A stretch of DNA of 64,000 nt, from the IMG/VR virus record IMGVR_UViG_3300027759_000007, positions 1 through 64,000 of that record. One strand, 5' to 3'. Of the stretch, positions 43,401 through 49,489 are shown piece by piece (position 1 is the stretch's first letter; each line of letters begins with the position of its first letter). The notes under the pieces were generated by a model that had not been told where the DNA came from, did no database searches, and saw only the letters and a list, made by a program, of their open reading frames with translations. This DNA comes from a virus. The position numbers and the translations under genes were made by a program.

Positions 43401-43763
43401 CGTCGCAGGGTTAGCAGGCAGCGCCACATAGTCTGCTCTCGGGATGATGAACGTCTGTGTGATAGACTTCCACTGCCCTGAATCGCTGATCTCGTAATTG
43501 TAAAGATTTTGCGTCTCTTGGTCAGCTACATACCAACGCTGGTAGTTACCTTGCTCGTCTGCCTGCGTCTGAAGGCAGAACTTGTGGTTCGGCCAAGACT
43601 TGAGCTTGGAGATGGTATCATGCGGTGTCCCGTAAACAGGGATTGAGTCGTTGGGCGACTGGACGACATTGAAATTCTCAACAACGAAAACATCCGTCGA
43701 TAGCGGAGTAAATGGAACCCGTTGAGCGGGCAGTAGCTTGGAGGCGGAATTTGCGAGTGCCAT
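40494..43763 (-). CDS. Delta-60 repeat tail fibre with mucin-like Thr/Pro tail
   Basis: A 1089-residue protein. The N-terminal ~400 residues are a distinct structural domain (RVPFTPLSTDVFVVENFNVVQSPN), then come anchor-D/Ig-like modules (TLALTNIGLETLAGF, VSTDPNFGSG) and delta-60 repeats (GIAYQPDGKAIIVGDFTVVHGVTCNRIARV, VLVQPDGQIIIGGDFTSVD). The last ~100 residues are almost only T, P, S and A: a poly-Thr run, then five copies of the 13-residue unit APPTTTTSTTTTT, ending TAPP. The tail resembles mucin-type O-glycosylation substrates, and glycosyltransferase genes lie immediately downstream. Probable receptor-binding fibre. The C-terminal repeats could vary in copy number. Confidence 0.7.
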   Translation of the reverse strand: MALANSASKLLPAQRVPFTPLSTDVFVVENFNVVQSPNDSIPVYGTPHDTISKLKSWPNHKFCLQTQADEQGNYQRWYVADQETQNLYNYEISDSGQWKSITQTFIIPRADYVALPANPATTYPAPPNPPIDTTGYAITATQEQKIGEPKLDSLYVAVQVSREKITDTQTQYSVDLDTNQLRGAVSQKVAAGTLGTVVDPSGSYKTVDPSNSLWSTSTTRKAAGLAGNANLGVASRTLFYRDNYSWPRVLNYIYIQAILSDPSNVYSPVRTYSWFPVWLADAFDGPCDYTLVERWTLAKPVFNGDSGWNTGTVWAPSTVYALGAYITLVVGSSPTYYKCTVAHTSGSTFNSANWVAVSPLIPSETPMLKTEIVFQGSELSIRIPACLHSNLFIRDTQFYAEYPATTPPRWPATVLARVTVSPDQGGYLTRMFYVNAPSTAGVATNIDLTQTAGTARGFTLSGTVNAKTVTGTLKLSVSTDPNFGSGFLGDYNAKTIGTHTQNLAVNAPPTLTTTDITGATPGVAYYAKLVCEAANPLLSETSRLCIAFTDPQPELLIENQGQEIISNSNPSSLTTAPETSVAVQSTLALTLANIGLETLAGFSAVKSAYSVGDTTFNDFTLGDLPVSLSPSASTPWNIFFTPTSAGLKRATIIITTNAATTYILKVQGTGVAAEIQVELVQAPTNIILVDGSSTVDYGTVTTGSASDEVFYIRNVGNDTLRLLTASITQDNPSFSIVDPGLLVTTLAPSGFTPFTVRFAPEENSTISNTRTAVLTIGSSDENENPFTVNLTGESQNPTAPGAVDPDWDANTNGTVYGIAYQPDGKAIIVGDFTVVHGVTCNRIARVDATDGSVDATFDTDPGANGIVRCVLVQPDGQIIIGGDFTSVDVSARNRIARLDSVGVIDATFDPNANGVVRCLGLRSDGEIMVGGDFTTIGGGAKPYLAQLNVDGTLDAGFTSEVGSVTSPGRVNGIQMLQDGDMFIVGDWSDTSNTTTTTTTTTTTTTTTAPPTTTTAPPTTTTSTTTTTAPPTTTTSTTTTTAPPTTTTSTTTTTAPPTTTTSTTTTTAPPTTTTSTTTTTAPPTTTTAPP
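40497..40795 (-). repeat. 39-nt tandem repeats encoding Thr/Pro tail
   Basis: Five in-frame 39-nt units plus partial units, each encoding APPTTTTSTTTTT, with a poly-Thr codon tract (mixed ACN codons) at the upstream end. Unit length is a multiple of three, so copy-number change would preserve the frame. Slipped-strand length variation is likely. Confidence 0.8.
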
Positions 43764-43785
43764 ATAGGGAGAACCTACTCTGTCT

Positions 43786-44313
43786 TCAGCGCACTAGCAA
43801 GTAATCCCGAACTTGGTGTTGCAGGGTCACGATGTCGCCTTCGTTGGCAAAGCTGTAGTCAATCAGATCGCGAGAGACCCCTGCTTCCGAAGCATGTTCC
43901 ATCTGAGGAGCACTGGCGCGAGTGATCTCTACAACAACTCCCCCCATGTTACGGACCAATTCGGCTTCATTGTCGAACCGAATATCGTCTATTACGATGC
44001 CCCGAATAATGTCGCTTTCGACATCGCCAAGCAGCGTCTCTAGCCGAGCACGTCCTGCACGAATCCAGATGTCACCACCAACCATGTTGCGACCCCAATC
44101 GGTTCCCAAGGTCTGATACACTTCGCGCAGAGTTTTCCCACACAACTCGGGCGGACGAGCTTCTTTGTCCGTGCAACTAGTGAGGCATCGCACCATTGCC
44201 TTCAATGGCTCGGCAAAGGACATTCGATCATATCCGATTGAGATAAAGGCGTTCGCTGCGGTGGTTTTCCCTGATTGAGCTAAACCTGTGAAGGCGATGA
44301 TTGGGTTTTTCAT
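43786..44313 (-). CDS. Deoxynucleoside monophosphate kinase-like P-loop protein
   Basis: A 175-residue kinase from ATG 44313 (an in-frame extension upstream would overlap the amidase). The Walker A is IIAFTGLAQSGKTTAANAF (P-loop at about 6-16), FAEPLKAMVRCL is the LID/substrate-side helix, and GTDWGRNMVGGDIWI plus RGIVIDDIRFDNEAE match phage dNMP kinases (T4 gp1/T5-like family, P-loop NTPase superfamily). It probably makes dNDPs for phage DNA synthesis. It is unusual to find it in the lysis/late block. Confidence 0.78.
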   Translation of the reverse strand: MKNPIIAFTGLAQSGKTTAANAFISIGYDRMSFAEPLKAMVRCLTSCTDKEARPPELCGKTLREVYQTLGTDWGRNMVGGDIWIRAGRARLETLLGDVESDIIRGIVIDDIRFDNEAELVRNMGGVVVEITRASAPQMEHASEAGVSRDLIDYSFANEGDIVTLQHQVRDYLLVR

Positions 44314-44324
44314 ATTTTTGATTA

Positions 44325-44882
44325 TCAAGCGAACTTTGCCGCAATCGCATCCGCCAGTGCTTTGCAAACTGCAAGGCGTGTCGTCGTTGAAAGCATCAAA
44401 GTGCGGTCTTCTTTATTGTCGATGAAGCCGAGTTCTACCAACCAACACTTGTCGAACTCCATGACGGCTAGAGATGTGTGCTGTGAATCCTTTTCAGTCT
44501 TCACGCCACGGTCTTTAGTCCCCATAGCCTTCACGATGGCGGTATTCAATACTTTGGCAAAAGCTCGGTCATCCTCGCCACGGAAGAAAGTCTCCGTGCC
44601 TCTGGCGTTGCCATCTGCGGCATTGCAGTGGAGTGAGATCATGCACACGGCATTGTAGGCTTTAGCGATGTCATCTCTGCGAGACACAGGGCAAGGGTCT
44701 TTGTCATCGACTCGGGTTCGCACAACCTTGAAACCTCGGGCTACCAACTCTAGGCGCAGCACGTTGGCATAATCCATCACGATGGCGGCTTCTGTGTAGC
44801 CGTTGCTTTCAGCCCCCGAGTCATAGACGAGAGCTTTTCGGTTAGCCATCCCGTGTCCAGGGTCTAGGCAGATGATTTTCAT
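44325..44882 (-). CDS. N-acetylmuramoyl-L-alanine amidase (Amidase_3) endolysin
   Basis: A 185-residue single-domain endolysin. The zinc-ligand motifs of Amidase_3 are present: DPGHG (first His), ESNGYTEA (Glu), ISLHCNAADG (second His) and LVELGFIDNKED (catalytic Glu). There is no signal peptide, so a holin is needed for export to the periplasm. It cleaves the amide between MurNAc and L-Ala. It overlaps the small membrane gene at 44879-45022 by ATGA, consistent with a lysis cassette. Confidence 0.9.
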   Translation of the reverse strand: MKIICLDPGHGMANRKALVYDSGAESNGYTEAAIVMDYANVLRLELVARGFKVVRTRVDDKDPCPVSRRDDIAKAYNAVCMISLHCNAADGNARGTETFFRGEDDRAFAKVLNTAIVKAMGTKDRGVKTEKDSQHTSLAVMEFDKCWLVELGFIDNKEDRTLMLSTTTRLAVCKALADAIAAKFA

Positions 44883-45022
44883 CGGTTCTTTTTGTTCTCC
44901 AAATCTTGTTTCCTCTCCTGTTCCGCCGCTAGGTCACAGCTTACAAAGAGAGCGATTACCGTGAGTGCTCCAAAAGACACTAGGGCAAACGTGATACCAC
45001 AAAAGATGCCGATAAAGTCCAT
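44879..45022 (-). CDS. Small membrane protein, holin-like candidate
   Basis: A 47-residue protein with one hydrophobic segment (FIGIFCGITFALVSFGALTVIALFVSC, about 3-29) then a charged tail ending NKKNR. It sits directly upstream of the endolysin with an ATGA overlap and starts immediately after the upstream stop. One TM helix with a basic C-terminus fits a class III-like holin or a regulator. It is one of three small membrane genes in the lysis region. Confidence 0.6.
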   Translation of the reverse strand: MDFIGIFCGITFALVSFGALTVIALFVSCDLAAEQERKQDLENKKNR

Positions 45023-46006
45023 TTAGTAAACCCTCCCCTGAATGATCTTGTGATTGGTAACCTCGTAGTTGCCGTCTGGCTGGGTTTCAACCCACACAAA
45101 TCCATGATTCCAGCGATTCACGATGGCGTAATCGGGCGACAAATCGCAGAGGCAACCAGTGCTCCAACACGACGAGAGCTTTTTGTTAAGACCTGTGCTT
45201 TCGGTGTGCTCGCTTGTTCTGTGCCAGTGCCCACAGATGAGGGATTCTTGCACCCGCATCCAAATGCCGCGAGCAGGATTGACTGGTGACGACATGCCCT
45301 GCGGCAATTCGTGCCCATGATAAATTGGCAGGTTGCCTAACCGAATGAGTGTAAGTGATGGGACAAGCTCAATGTTGAGTTCGTCAAACTTGAGCAACAC
45401 GGGAAGCTCGAAATCCGAAACGCCGAGGAGCACTGGAGCATTCTTAACCAAGAACATTTCCATGCGTGCCTCATGGTTGCCAATTTTGTAGAGGATTCTG
45501 GCTTTGGGAAACTGAGCGCGGAGGTGGAAGAGGAACTGACGGATTGCATCAAGCTCGTCGGAGAGCGATCTGCGCGGGTCTTTATCGTGTCGGGATACAC
45601 CATAAAAATCACCTATGTCTCCGTTGAGGATAACCACATCGGGCTTCTTTTTCTTACCGTGTGCGATGGCAGCGGCAACGGCGACCTCATCGTGGTAGGG
45701 GATGTGAATGTCTGACAAGATCAGCACCTTCAATGCACCATCGAGAACGATTGGCTTGCGTGAGGTCGCCTGTGTCTTCGGCATGATATTCTTCTGCCAG
45801 CCGAGCGGCTTAAAATCACTTTTGTTCGAGATGTGTGTTTTGTGACGATCCCCCTTTGCTCCCCGAACATGTCTGACTGTGTTTCGAGCATTTTCCAATG
45901 ACGGAAACACCTTTGGCTTTTCCTTAAACATCACACGGGCAATCGTGCGGTTTTCCACGTCTGGGAAACGTGCGATGAATTCTCTGGCGATTTCGGTTTT
46001 GGTCAT
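45023..46006 (-). CDS. Calcineurin-like metallophosphoesterase
   Basis: A 327-residue enzyme from ATG 46006 (a TTG at 46048 would add 14 residues). An HTH-like N-terminus (TKTEIAREFIARFPDVENRTIARVMF) precedes the phosphoesterase core: LSDIHIPYHD (D.H), LNGDIGDFYG (GD), KIGNHEARMEM (GNHE) and LICGHWHRT (GH.H). All five metal-binding motifs are intact, so it is probably active on nucleic acid, nucleotides or phosphoproteins. Phage members often accompany lysis or late genes; the target is unknown. Confidence 0.8.
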   Translation of the reverse strand: MTKTEIAREFIARFPDVENRTIARVMFKEKPKVFPSLENARNTVRHVRGAKGDRHKTHISNKSDFKPLGWQKNIMPKTQATSRKPIVLDGALKVLILSDIHIPYHDEVAVAAAIAHGKKKKPDVVILNGDIGDFYGVSRHDKDPRRSLSDELDAIRQFLFHLRAQFPKARILYKIGNHEARMEMFLVKNAPVLLGVSDFELPVLLKFDELNIELVPSLTLIRLGNLPIYHGHELPQGMSSPVNPARGIWMRVQESLICGHWHRTSEHTESTGLNKKLSSCWSTGCLCDLSPDYAIVNRWNHGFVWVETQPDGNYEVTNHKIIQGRVY

Positions 46007-46014
46007 GCGGTTTG

Positions 46015-46269
46015 TTAGCTGTCGGTTTTTCGGTAGCCTTGTTTCCAAAGCGCGTGGCCCATAAGGCGGCCAGCGCGTAGAACTTTTTCTTCAGTCCAAT
46101 CAGGCGCGATGTGATGGATGATTTCGTGACAGACAATTTCAATACGCTTTTTGCCTTTTAGGCGTGAGTCGATTTCAATCGTGCCGTCACTCCAGCAAAG
46201 GCCATGCGCGCCGTGTTTGCCGAGCTTGCGTTCTGTTATGGTCGGCGGCTTCGGCATGGGTAAGATCAC
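46015..46269 (-). CDS. Small HExxH zinc metallopeptidase-like protein
   Basis: An 84-residue protein. CHEIIHHIAPDWTEEKVLRAG carries the HExxH zinc motif, typical of the SprT/ImmA-type minimal metalloprotease fold. Start: GTG 46269 (GTGA overlap with the upstream stop) or ATG 46257. It lies directly downstream of the spanins. A role in maturation of virion proteins or in host takeover is possible; substrates are unknown. Confidence 0.7.
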   Translation of the reverse strand: MILPMPKPPTITERKLGKHGAHGLCWSDGTIEIDSRLKGKKRIEIVCHEIIHHIAPDWTEEKVLRAGRLMGHALWKQGYRKTDS

Positions 46270-46514
46270 TGCGCCCTGCCAATGGTTAGGGCGCGGGTAA
46301 ATGCTGCCTGTGAATAGAGTTTCTCACCTGTGGCTTTCCATCGACCTTCCGCAAACTGATACTCGACACCTTCAAGACTTGTCATTGAGGTCGGTGTGTA
46401 AAGTGCCGACAAGTTTAGAGAGGACTCTGCGCTCGCGGTCGAGTGACTCGATTTGCAAGAGAGCAGACTCAGTAGCGCCAACACTAAGCCGAAGTATTTC
46501 ACGATCAATTTCAT
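46266..46514 (-). CDS. Outer-membrane spanin lipoprotein (Rz1-like)
   Basis: An 82-residue protein with a basic N-terminus, a hydrophobic signal MKLIVKYFGLVLALLSLLSC and a lipobox LLSC (C20), so it is a probable secreted lipoprotein. The mature part is Ser/Thr-rich. It starts inside, and in a different frame from, the i-spanin gene at 46372-46596, which is the classic embedded/overlapping Rz/Rz1 arrangement. With the i-spanin it would fuse the inner and outer membranes at lysis, implying a Gram-negative host. Confidence 0.8.
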   Translation of the reverse strand: MKLIVKYFGLVLALLSLLSCKSSHSTASAESSLNLSALYTPTSMTSLEGVEYQFAEGRWKATGEKLYSQAAFTRALTIGRAQ

Positions 46515-46596
46515 GGAGTCGTTGAAAGGGTTTCGAGGCATTTACCGCTAGCCAGACCCGCAAGGCCAACTGGAGCAGGTCAAGGAAGGAAAACAT
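46372..46596 (-). CDS. Inner-membrane spanin (Rz-like)
   Basis: A 74-residue protein with an N-terminal TM segment (FLDLLQLALRVWLAV, about 4-18), then a charged coiled coil (LHEIDREILRLSVGATESALLQIESLDRERRVLSKL) that would extend into the periplasm. This topology (N-in, one TM, coiled coil) is that of Rz-type i-spanins, though it is short. It overlaps the o-spanin gene out of frame by 143 nt. Located in the lysis cassette after two small membrane genes and a tRNA-like element. Confidence 0.75.
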   Translation of the reverse strand: MFSFLDLLQLALRVWLAVNASKPFQRLHEIDREILRLSVGATESALLQIESLDRERRVLSKLVGTLHTDLNDKS

Positions 46597-46601
46597 AAAA
46601 A

Positions 46602-46666
46602 TGGCGCAGGGTCGGGACTTGCACCCAACTGTAGGCTACGGTTTATCAGGTCGCTCCTTACCCTGC
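46602..46666 (-). other. tRNA-like element with encoded CCA
   Basis: On the minus strand, GCAGGGT (46660-46666) pairs perfectly with ACCCTGC (46606-46612), followed by G and an encoded CCA (46605-46602). TTGGG-TGCAAGT-CCCGA (46612-46628) is a T-arm-like hairpin whose loop departs from TTCRANY (G at position 55). An anticodon-like arm AACCG/CAGTT with loop TAGCCTA (nominal GCC) has one mismatch and lacks U33, and there is no normal D-arm or variable loop. Total length is only about 65 nt. It is either a degenerate tRNA-Gly-like gene or a tRNA mimic. Confidence 0.35.
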
Positions 46667-46672
46667 ATTTTG

Positions 46673-46843
46673 TTATTTGCGACTGAACTTGCCGATGAAA
46701 TCAGCAAATGCCTTGATCGCCTTTTCTGGCTGTTCGCCGGGGATGAAGGCAAAAAGAACAACGAGCGATGTGCAGACGCCAGAGAGAGCGCCGAGCAGGG
46801 AGAGCCAGTCGGTAGAGAGTAGGAGTGGTAGTAAGTCTTTCAT
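46673..46843 (-). CDS. Small membrane protein, holin candidate
   Basis: A 56-residue protein with one TM segment (WLSLLGALSGVCTSLVVLFAFIP, about 13-35), preceded by a Leu-rich amphipathic start (MKDLLPLLLSTD) and followed by a basic C-terminus (KAIKAFADFIGKFSRK). The layout and position in the lysis region fit a holin or antiholin. Coupled to the upstream gene by TAATG. Confidence 0.62.
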   Translation of the reverse strand: MKDLLPLLLSTDWLSLLGALSGVCTSLVVLFAFIPGEQPEKAIKAFADFIGKFSRK

Positions 46844-47007
46844 TATTTGCGGAGGTTACGGATTGCACTGATACAGCCAAGGATACCAGCAAGGGTTCCA
46901 ACTGCAAGTGAGGAAAGTTTGAGCCACATCTCCATATCAGCATGGGTAGCTAACGAACTGATGAGAGCTACAATGGAGCCGATAAATGGTGTGGTGTGGT
47001 CGTTCAT
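46843..47007 (-). CDS. Small two-TM protein, class II holin candidate
   Basis: A 54-residue protein with two hydrophobic segments, PFIGSIVALISSLA (about 7-20) and LKLSSLAVGTLAGILGCISAI (about 29-49), then a basic end NLRK: N-in/C-in as in class II holins. It lies upstream of spanins and endolysin. It is the best holin candidate of the small membrane genes. Confidence 0.65.
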   Translation of the reverse strand: MNDHTTPFIGSIVALISSLATHADMEMWLKLSSLAVGTLAGILGCISAIRNLRK

Positions 47008-47168
47008 GGTTCAGATTCGCAAAAGTTATCGTCAGGGATGAGTTCCAGCACTTTTGCTTTTACGACTTCAGCAGTGGCATCGATGACCAGCTTATTCCGA
47101 GTCTCAGCAGCAGCCCCAAAAGCTTCACAGAGTTTTAGGATATTGTTTCGGAGTTGTTCTGGATTCAT
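47004..47168 (-). CDS. Small hypothetical protein
   Basis: A 54-residue helical, acidic protein starting MNPEQLRNNILKLCEAFGAAAETRNKL. No membrane segment or family. It overlaps its neighbours (ATGA at both ends) between the tail proteins and the holin candidate. Confidence 0.55.
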   Translation of the reverse strand: MNPEQLRNNILKLCEAFGAAAETRNKLVIDATAEVVKAKVLELIPDDNFCESEP

Positions 47169-47428
47169 GGGTTTAGTTGGGTTTCAAGTTGTGAGATCAG
47201 TGCTTGACGCTCTTCGTATGGGAGTGCAGCAGCTGCGTTGCCAATACGTTGCACCGCACGCTCATAAGCAGTAGCTACATACCCATCAACAGCAAACATG
47301 AGGACGTGGGTTAAATAGCTATCGTCTGTAAAAGCTGTCGAACCTGCTGGGAGTGCTGCATTTTCACCAGCAATAACTCCAGCTAGTGCGTCAGCTTGCT
47401 CTTGGGTGAAGGTAAGGTTTAGAGTCAT
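47165..47428 (-). CDS. Small helical hypothetical protein
   Basis: An 87-residue protein starting MTLNLTFTQEQADALAGVIAGENAALPAGS, with helices throughout and an acidic end. The 'LTFTQEQADAL' opening resembles short proteins that neighbour phage tail genes. Function unknown; perhaps a tail accessory. Confidence 0.55.
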   Translation of the reverse strand: MTLNLTFTQEQADALAGVIAGENAALPAGSTAFTDDSYLTHVLMFAVDGYVATAYERAVQRIGNAAAALPYEERQALISQLETQLNP

Positions 47429-48189
47429 AGATTTGAAAGAAGTACTTTATACTGAGTTCCGTTTACTTTGATGAGTGCTGTGTGGGTGCAGGCTATCACA
47501 CCAGCAGCCGCAGTTTGCCCCATGATATTGATCCGTCCTGTTGTGCCTGCTGGTGTGATGTTGATGTCCACATTAGCTGCTCCTGTTCCAGCACGTTCAG
47601 CAGCTATACTAACTAGTGTGCCAGTGCAATGTATAGAAGCACGAACGTAATTGCTCGCATTGTTGTAGAAACCATAGATGTGGAATCGGTTTGTTACCGT
47701 TCCTGCATTGGTGTCTCCACGAATAGCTAATGTGTTGGCTTGACTGTCTCTACGAAGCTGAGTGTCTGCCCATCCGATTGGGTAAGAATTAGGCCAAACA
47801 CTTTGTTCGGTTATTAAAATACCCCCAGTTGCAGGCGTGTAATACGCTACATTTTCTGGGACTTGGCTAGTGTTTAATTCGAGGCCAGCAGATTTGCCTG
47901 CATCGCTGTTTCCAATCGTAATTTGGGATCCAGAGAGACTGGCATAATACTCATTTTGACCAACCAATACATAGTTAGGCTGAATAGCAGTCCCACTAGT
48001 GTCATTTTGTATGCTAAGTTGAGAATTTGTAAGACTTGAGTTTCCTCCTAAATTTAAAATATTGTAGTTTAAATTTAAGTTGCCAGTCAAAGTGCCCCCA
48101 GCGAGTGGAAGAACTCCAAGATTGGTTCTTGCCGCTGCATTGTCTGCGGATCGAAGAAAAGTATCAATGTTGGCGGAGACGTTTGGCAT
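47425..48189 (-). CDS. Tail fibre-type protein with shared N-terminal anchor
   Basis: A 254-residue protein. The first 26 residues, beginning MPNVSANIDTFL, are identical to those of the protein at 48459-49259. They are followed by TLTGNLNLNYNILNLGGNSSLTNS, a typical phage fibre/collar beta segment, a receptor-type body, and a C-terminal module rich in short beta strands. The shared N-terminus is probably the virion attachment part, with different bodies giving different receptor specificity. It starts at ATG 48189 behind AAACGTCTCC. Confidence 0.7.
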   Translation of the reverse strand: MPNVSANIDTFLRSADNAAARTNLGVLPLAGGTLTGNLNLNYNILNLGGNSSLTNSQLSIQNDTSGTAIQPNYVLVGQNEYYASLSGSQITIGNSDAGKSAGLELNTSQVPENVAYYTPATGGILITEQSVWPNSYPIGWADTQLRRDSQANTLAIRGDTNAGTVTNRFHIYGFYNNASNYVRASIHCTGTLVSIAAERAGTGAANVDINITPAGTTGRINIMGQTAAAGVIACTHTALIKVNGTQYKVLLSNL

Positions 48190-48203
48190 AAAAGGTCAAG
48201 TCC
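48112..48203 (-). repeat. Duplicated N-terminal module of tail proteins, copy 1
   Basis: About 85 nt covering the 26-codon anchor and upstream leader of the gene at 47425-48189. It is nearly identical (about 3 differences) to the same region of the paralogue at 49180-49274. The repeat extends past the ATG into the leader, so it is a DNA duplication or exchange junction and not just protein similarity. Confidence 0.75.
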
Positions 48204-48218
48204 GTTGGTTTTGTATAG

Positions 48219-48455
48219 TTAAGAAAGGATTTCTGCTTTGCGGTTGGCTGTCAGGATTCCTTCGGCTGTGAGGATGTCTAACCCCTGTGAAAGCTCTACT
48301 GAATCGTCACGGATACGATCCGCTCCAAGTCCGATCATGCGCCAATAAGCCACTTGCGGATTTGTGGATAGTCCGATGGCAATTACCTCCGATTGGGTGA
48401 GCTTCGTTTGCAGAAAGTCCTTTGGTGTCATGCACCATTTAAGTTGGATATTCAT
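48219..48455 (-). CDS. Small hypothetical tail-associated protein
   Basis: A 78-residue protein starting MNIQLKWCMTPKDFLQTKLTQSEV, mostly helical. It lies between the two homologous tail genes and could be a chaperone or accessory of the downstream fibre. No family recognised. Confidence 0.5.
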   Translation of the reverse strand: MNIQLKWCMTPKDFLQTKLTQSEVIAIGLSTNPQVAYWRMIGLGADRIRDDSVELSQGLDILTAEGILTANRKAEILS

Positions 48456-48458
48456 AAA

Positions 48459-49259
48459 TTAGTAAACTGCGTTTCCTCCTATATCGACGGTTGGTGTGAA
48501 TCCAGTGTAGGAACATCTGCCAATAAATGTACCACTGGTGTTTGCTGCTATCGAGCCACCCGCAGGGCGAAGGTCACAGTTATCAGCAGAAAATTGGTTG
48601 GCAGTGCCACCACCCCCACTTCCGGCGTTAGCCTGTGCCGATAGCACCAGACAGCCCCTTCCATTTATCGTGATGGTTCCAGCATATCCCCCGAAGCCGG
48701 GACTTTCAAAACCAAAGCCATCGCCACCAGTACTGTCTATGTGGTTAATTTTACAGTCACCAGTTACTATCATATCGCCCCCATTTCCGCCATTAAGACC
48801 ATTAACCTCTAGTGGATCGCTTCCTGTGCCTCCTTTTGCATATGCAGTTAAAGCGCATTGGTTTGCTTCTATGGTAAGACTGGGTGAATTTGTGGCTTGC
48901 ACCGAATTCACGTTTGCTGGAGTAACTGAAACCGTGAGGTCTGTTGCGTAGTTCCCACGTCCCGAAACATTCTTCAAACTTGAACTAATAGGTCGGTTGC
49001 TGACGGTTACATTAAATGTCCCAACTCCAAACTGGATTACAAAGCTCACTCCTACCGCATGGCCCGCAGCCTCGGCGGCTGTGCCTGTGGCGTAGGGCAA
49101 CGCAGGATTACCCACGGCTCCAGTGCTATCGTTGCCCATTGTCTCGACGTAATAGACCTTGGGGGTCGAGATTACCCCAGATACACCCAGATTAGTTCTT
49201 GCCGCTGCATTGTCTGCGGATCGAAGAAAAGTATCAATATTGGCGGAGACGTTTGGCAT
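48459..49259 (-). CDS. Tail fibre/spike-type protein, beta-helix-like
   Basis: A 266-residue protein. The N-terminal 26-residue anchor is shared with the gene at 47425. The body is Gly/Asn/Thr-rich with beta-helix-like repeats (GGTGSDPLEVNGLNGGNGGDMIVTGDCKINHID and GFGGYAGTITINGRGCLVL), like pectin-lyase/parallel beta-helix tailspikes. No catalytic residues can be assigned. Likely a receptor-binding alternative to the 254-residue protein. Confidence 0.7.
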   Translation of the reverse strand: MPNVSANIDTFLRSADNAAARTNLGVSGVISTPKVYYVETMGNDSTGAVGNPALPYATGTAAEAAGHAVGVSFVIQFGVGTFNVTVSNRPISSSLKNVSGRGNYATDLTVSVTPANVNSVQATNSPSLTIEANQCALTAYAKGGTGSDPLEVNGLNGGNGGDMIVTGDCKINHIDSTGGDGFGFESPGFGGYAGTITINGRGCLVLSAQANAGSGGGGTANQFSADNCDLRPAGGSIAANTSGTFIGRCSYTGFTPTVDIGGNAVY

Positions 49260-49274
49260 AAAAGGTCAAGTTAA
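49186..49274 (-). repeat. Duplicated N-terminal module of tail proteins, copy 2
   Basis: Counterpart of the module at 48112-48203: same 26-codon anchor and the same leader (GGCATAAAAGGTCAAGT on the + strand). Sequence diverges abruptly outside the module. Confidence 0.75.
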
Positions 49275-49489
49275 GGAGTTGCGTAGTAATCGCTGCCATC
49301 GGGTGTGCGATAGTCGGCGCTGCCATCTGGAGTGAGGTAAGCGTCACCGGGAAAGCCGCCGCCGCCCAAAGCACAGGCGATCAATATCTGTTGGAGGAGC
49401 GTTTGTTGAGTCGTCGCGATATTGCTCGTCTCTATGACGACTAGCGTTTCATTAACTTTTTCACTTGAGGCAAAGGGGGAAGCACTCAT
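49271..49489 (-). CDS. Small structural protein, paralogue of the next gene
   Basis: A 72-residue protein starting MSASPFASSEKVNETLVVIE, with TTQQTLLQQILIACA near its middle. It aligns with the 80-residue protein at 49486-49728 (MNAYPFASDAKIQETLTIIG; TTEQTLLQQILVLAA): same YPFAS/SPFAS start and TLLQQIL segment. It ends in a Gly/Tyr/Asp/Pro repeat (TPDGSADYRTPDGSDYYATP). Function unknown; probably a small virion protein. Confidence 0.6.
   Translation of the reverse strand: MSASPFASSEKVNETLVVIETSNIATTQQTLLQQILIACALGGGGFPGDAYLTPDGSADYRTPDGSDYYATP

Noticed and set aside
46015-46269. An antitoxin/ImmA toxin-antitoxin component
   Set aside because: Only the HExxH motif is shared; no partner regulator lies beside it and the operon is lysis-related.
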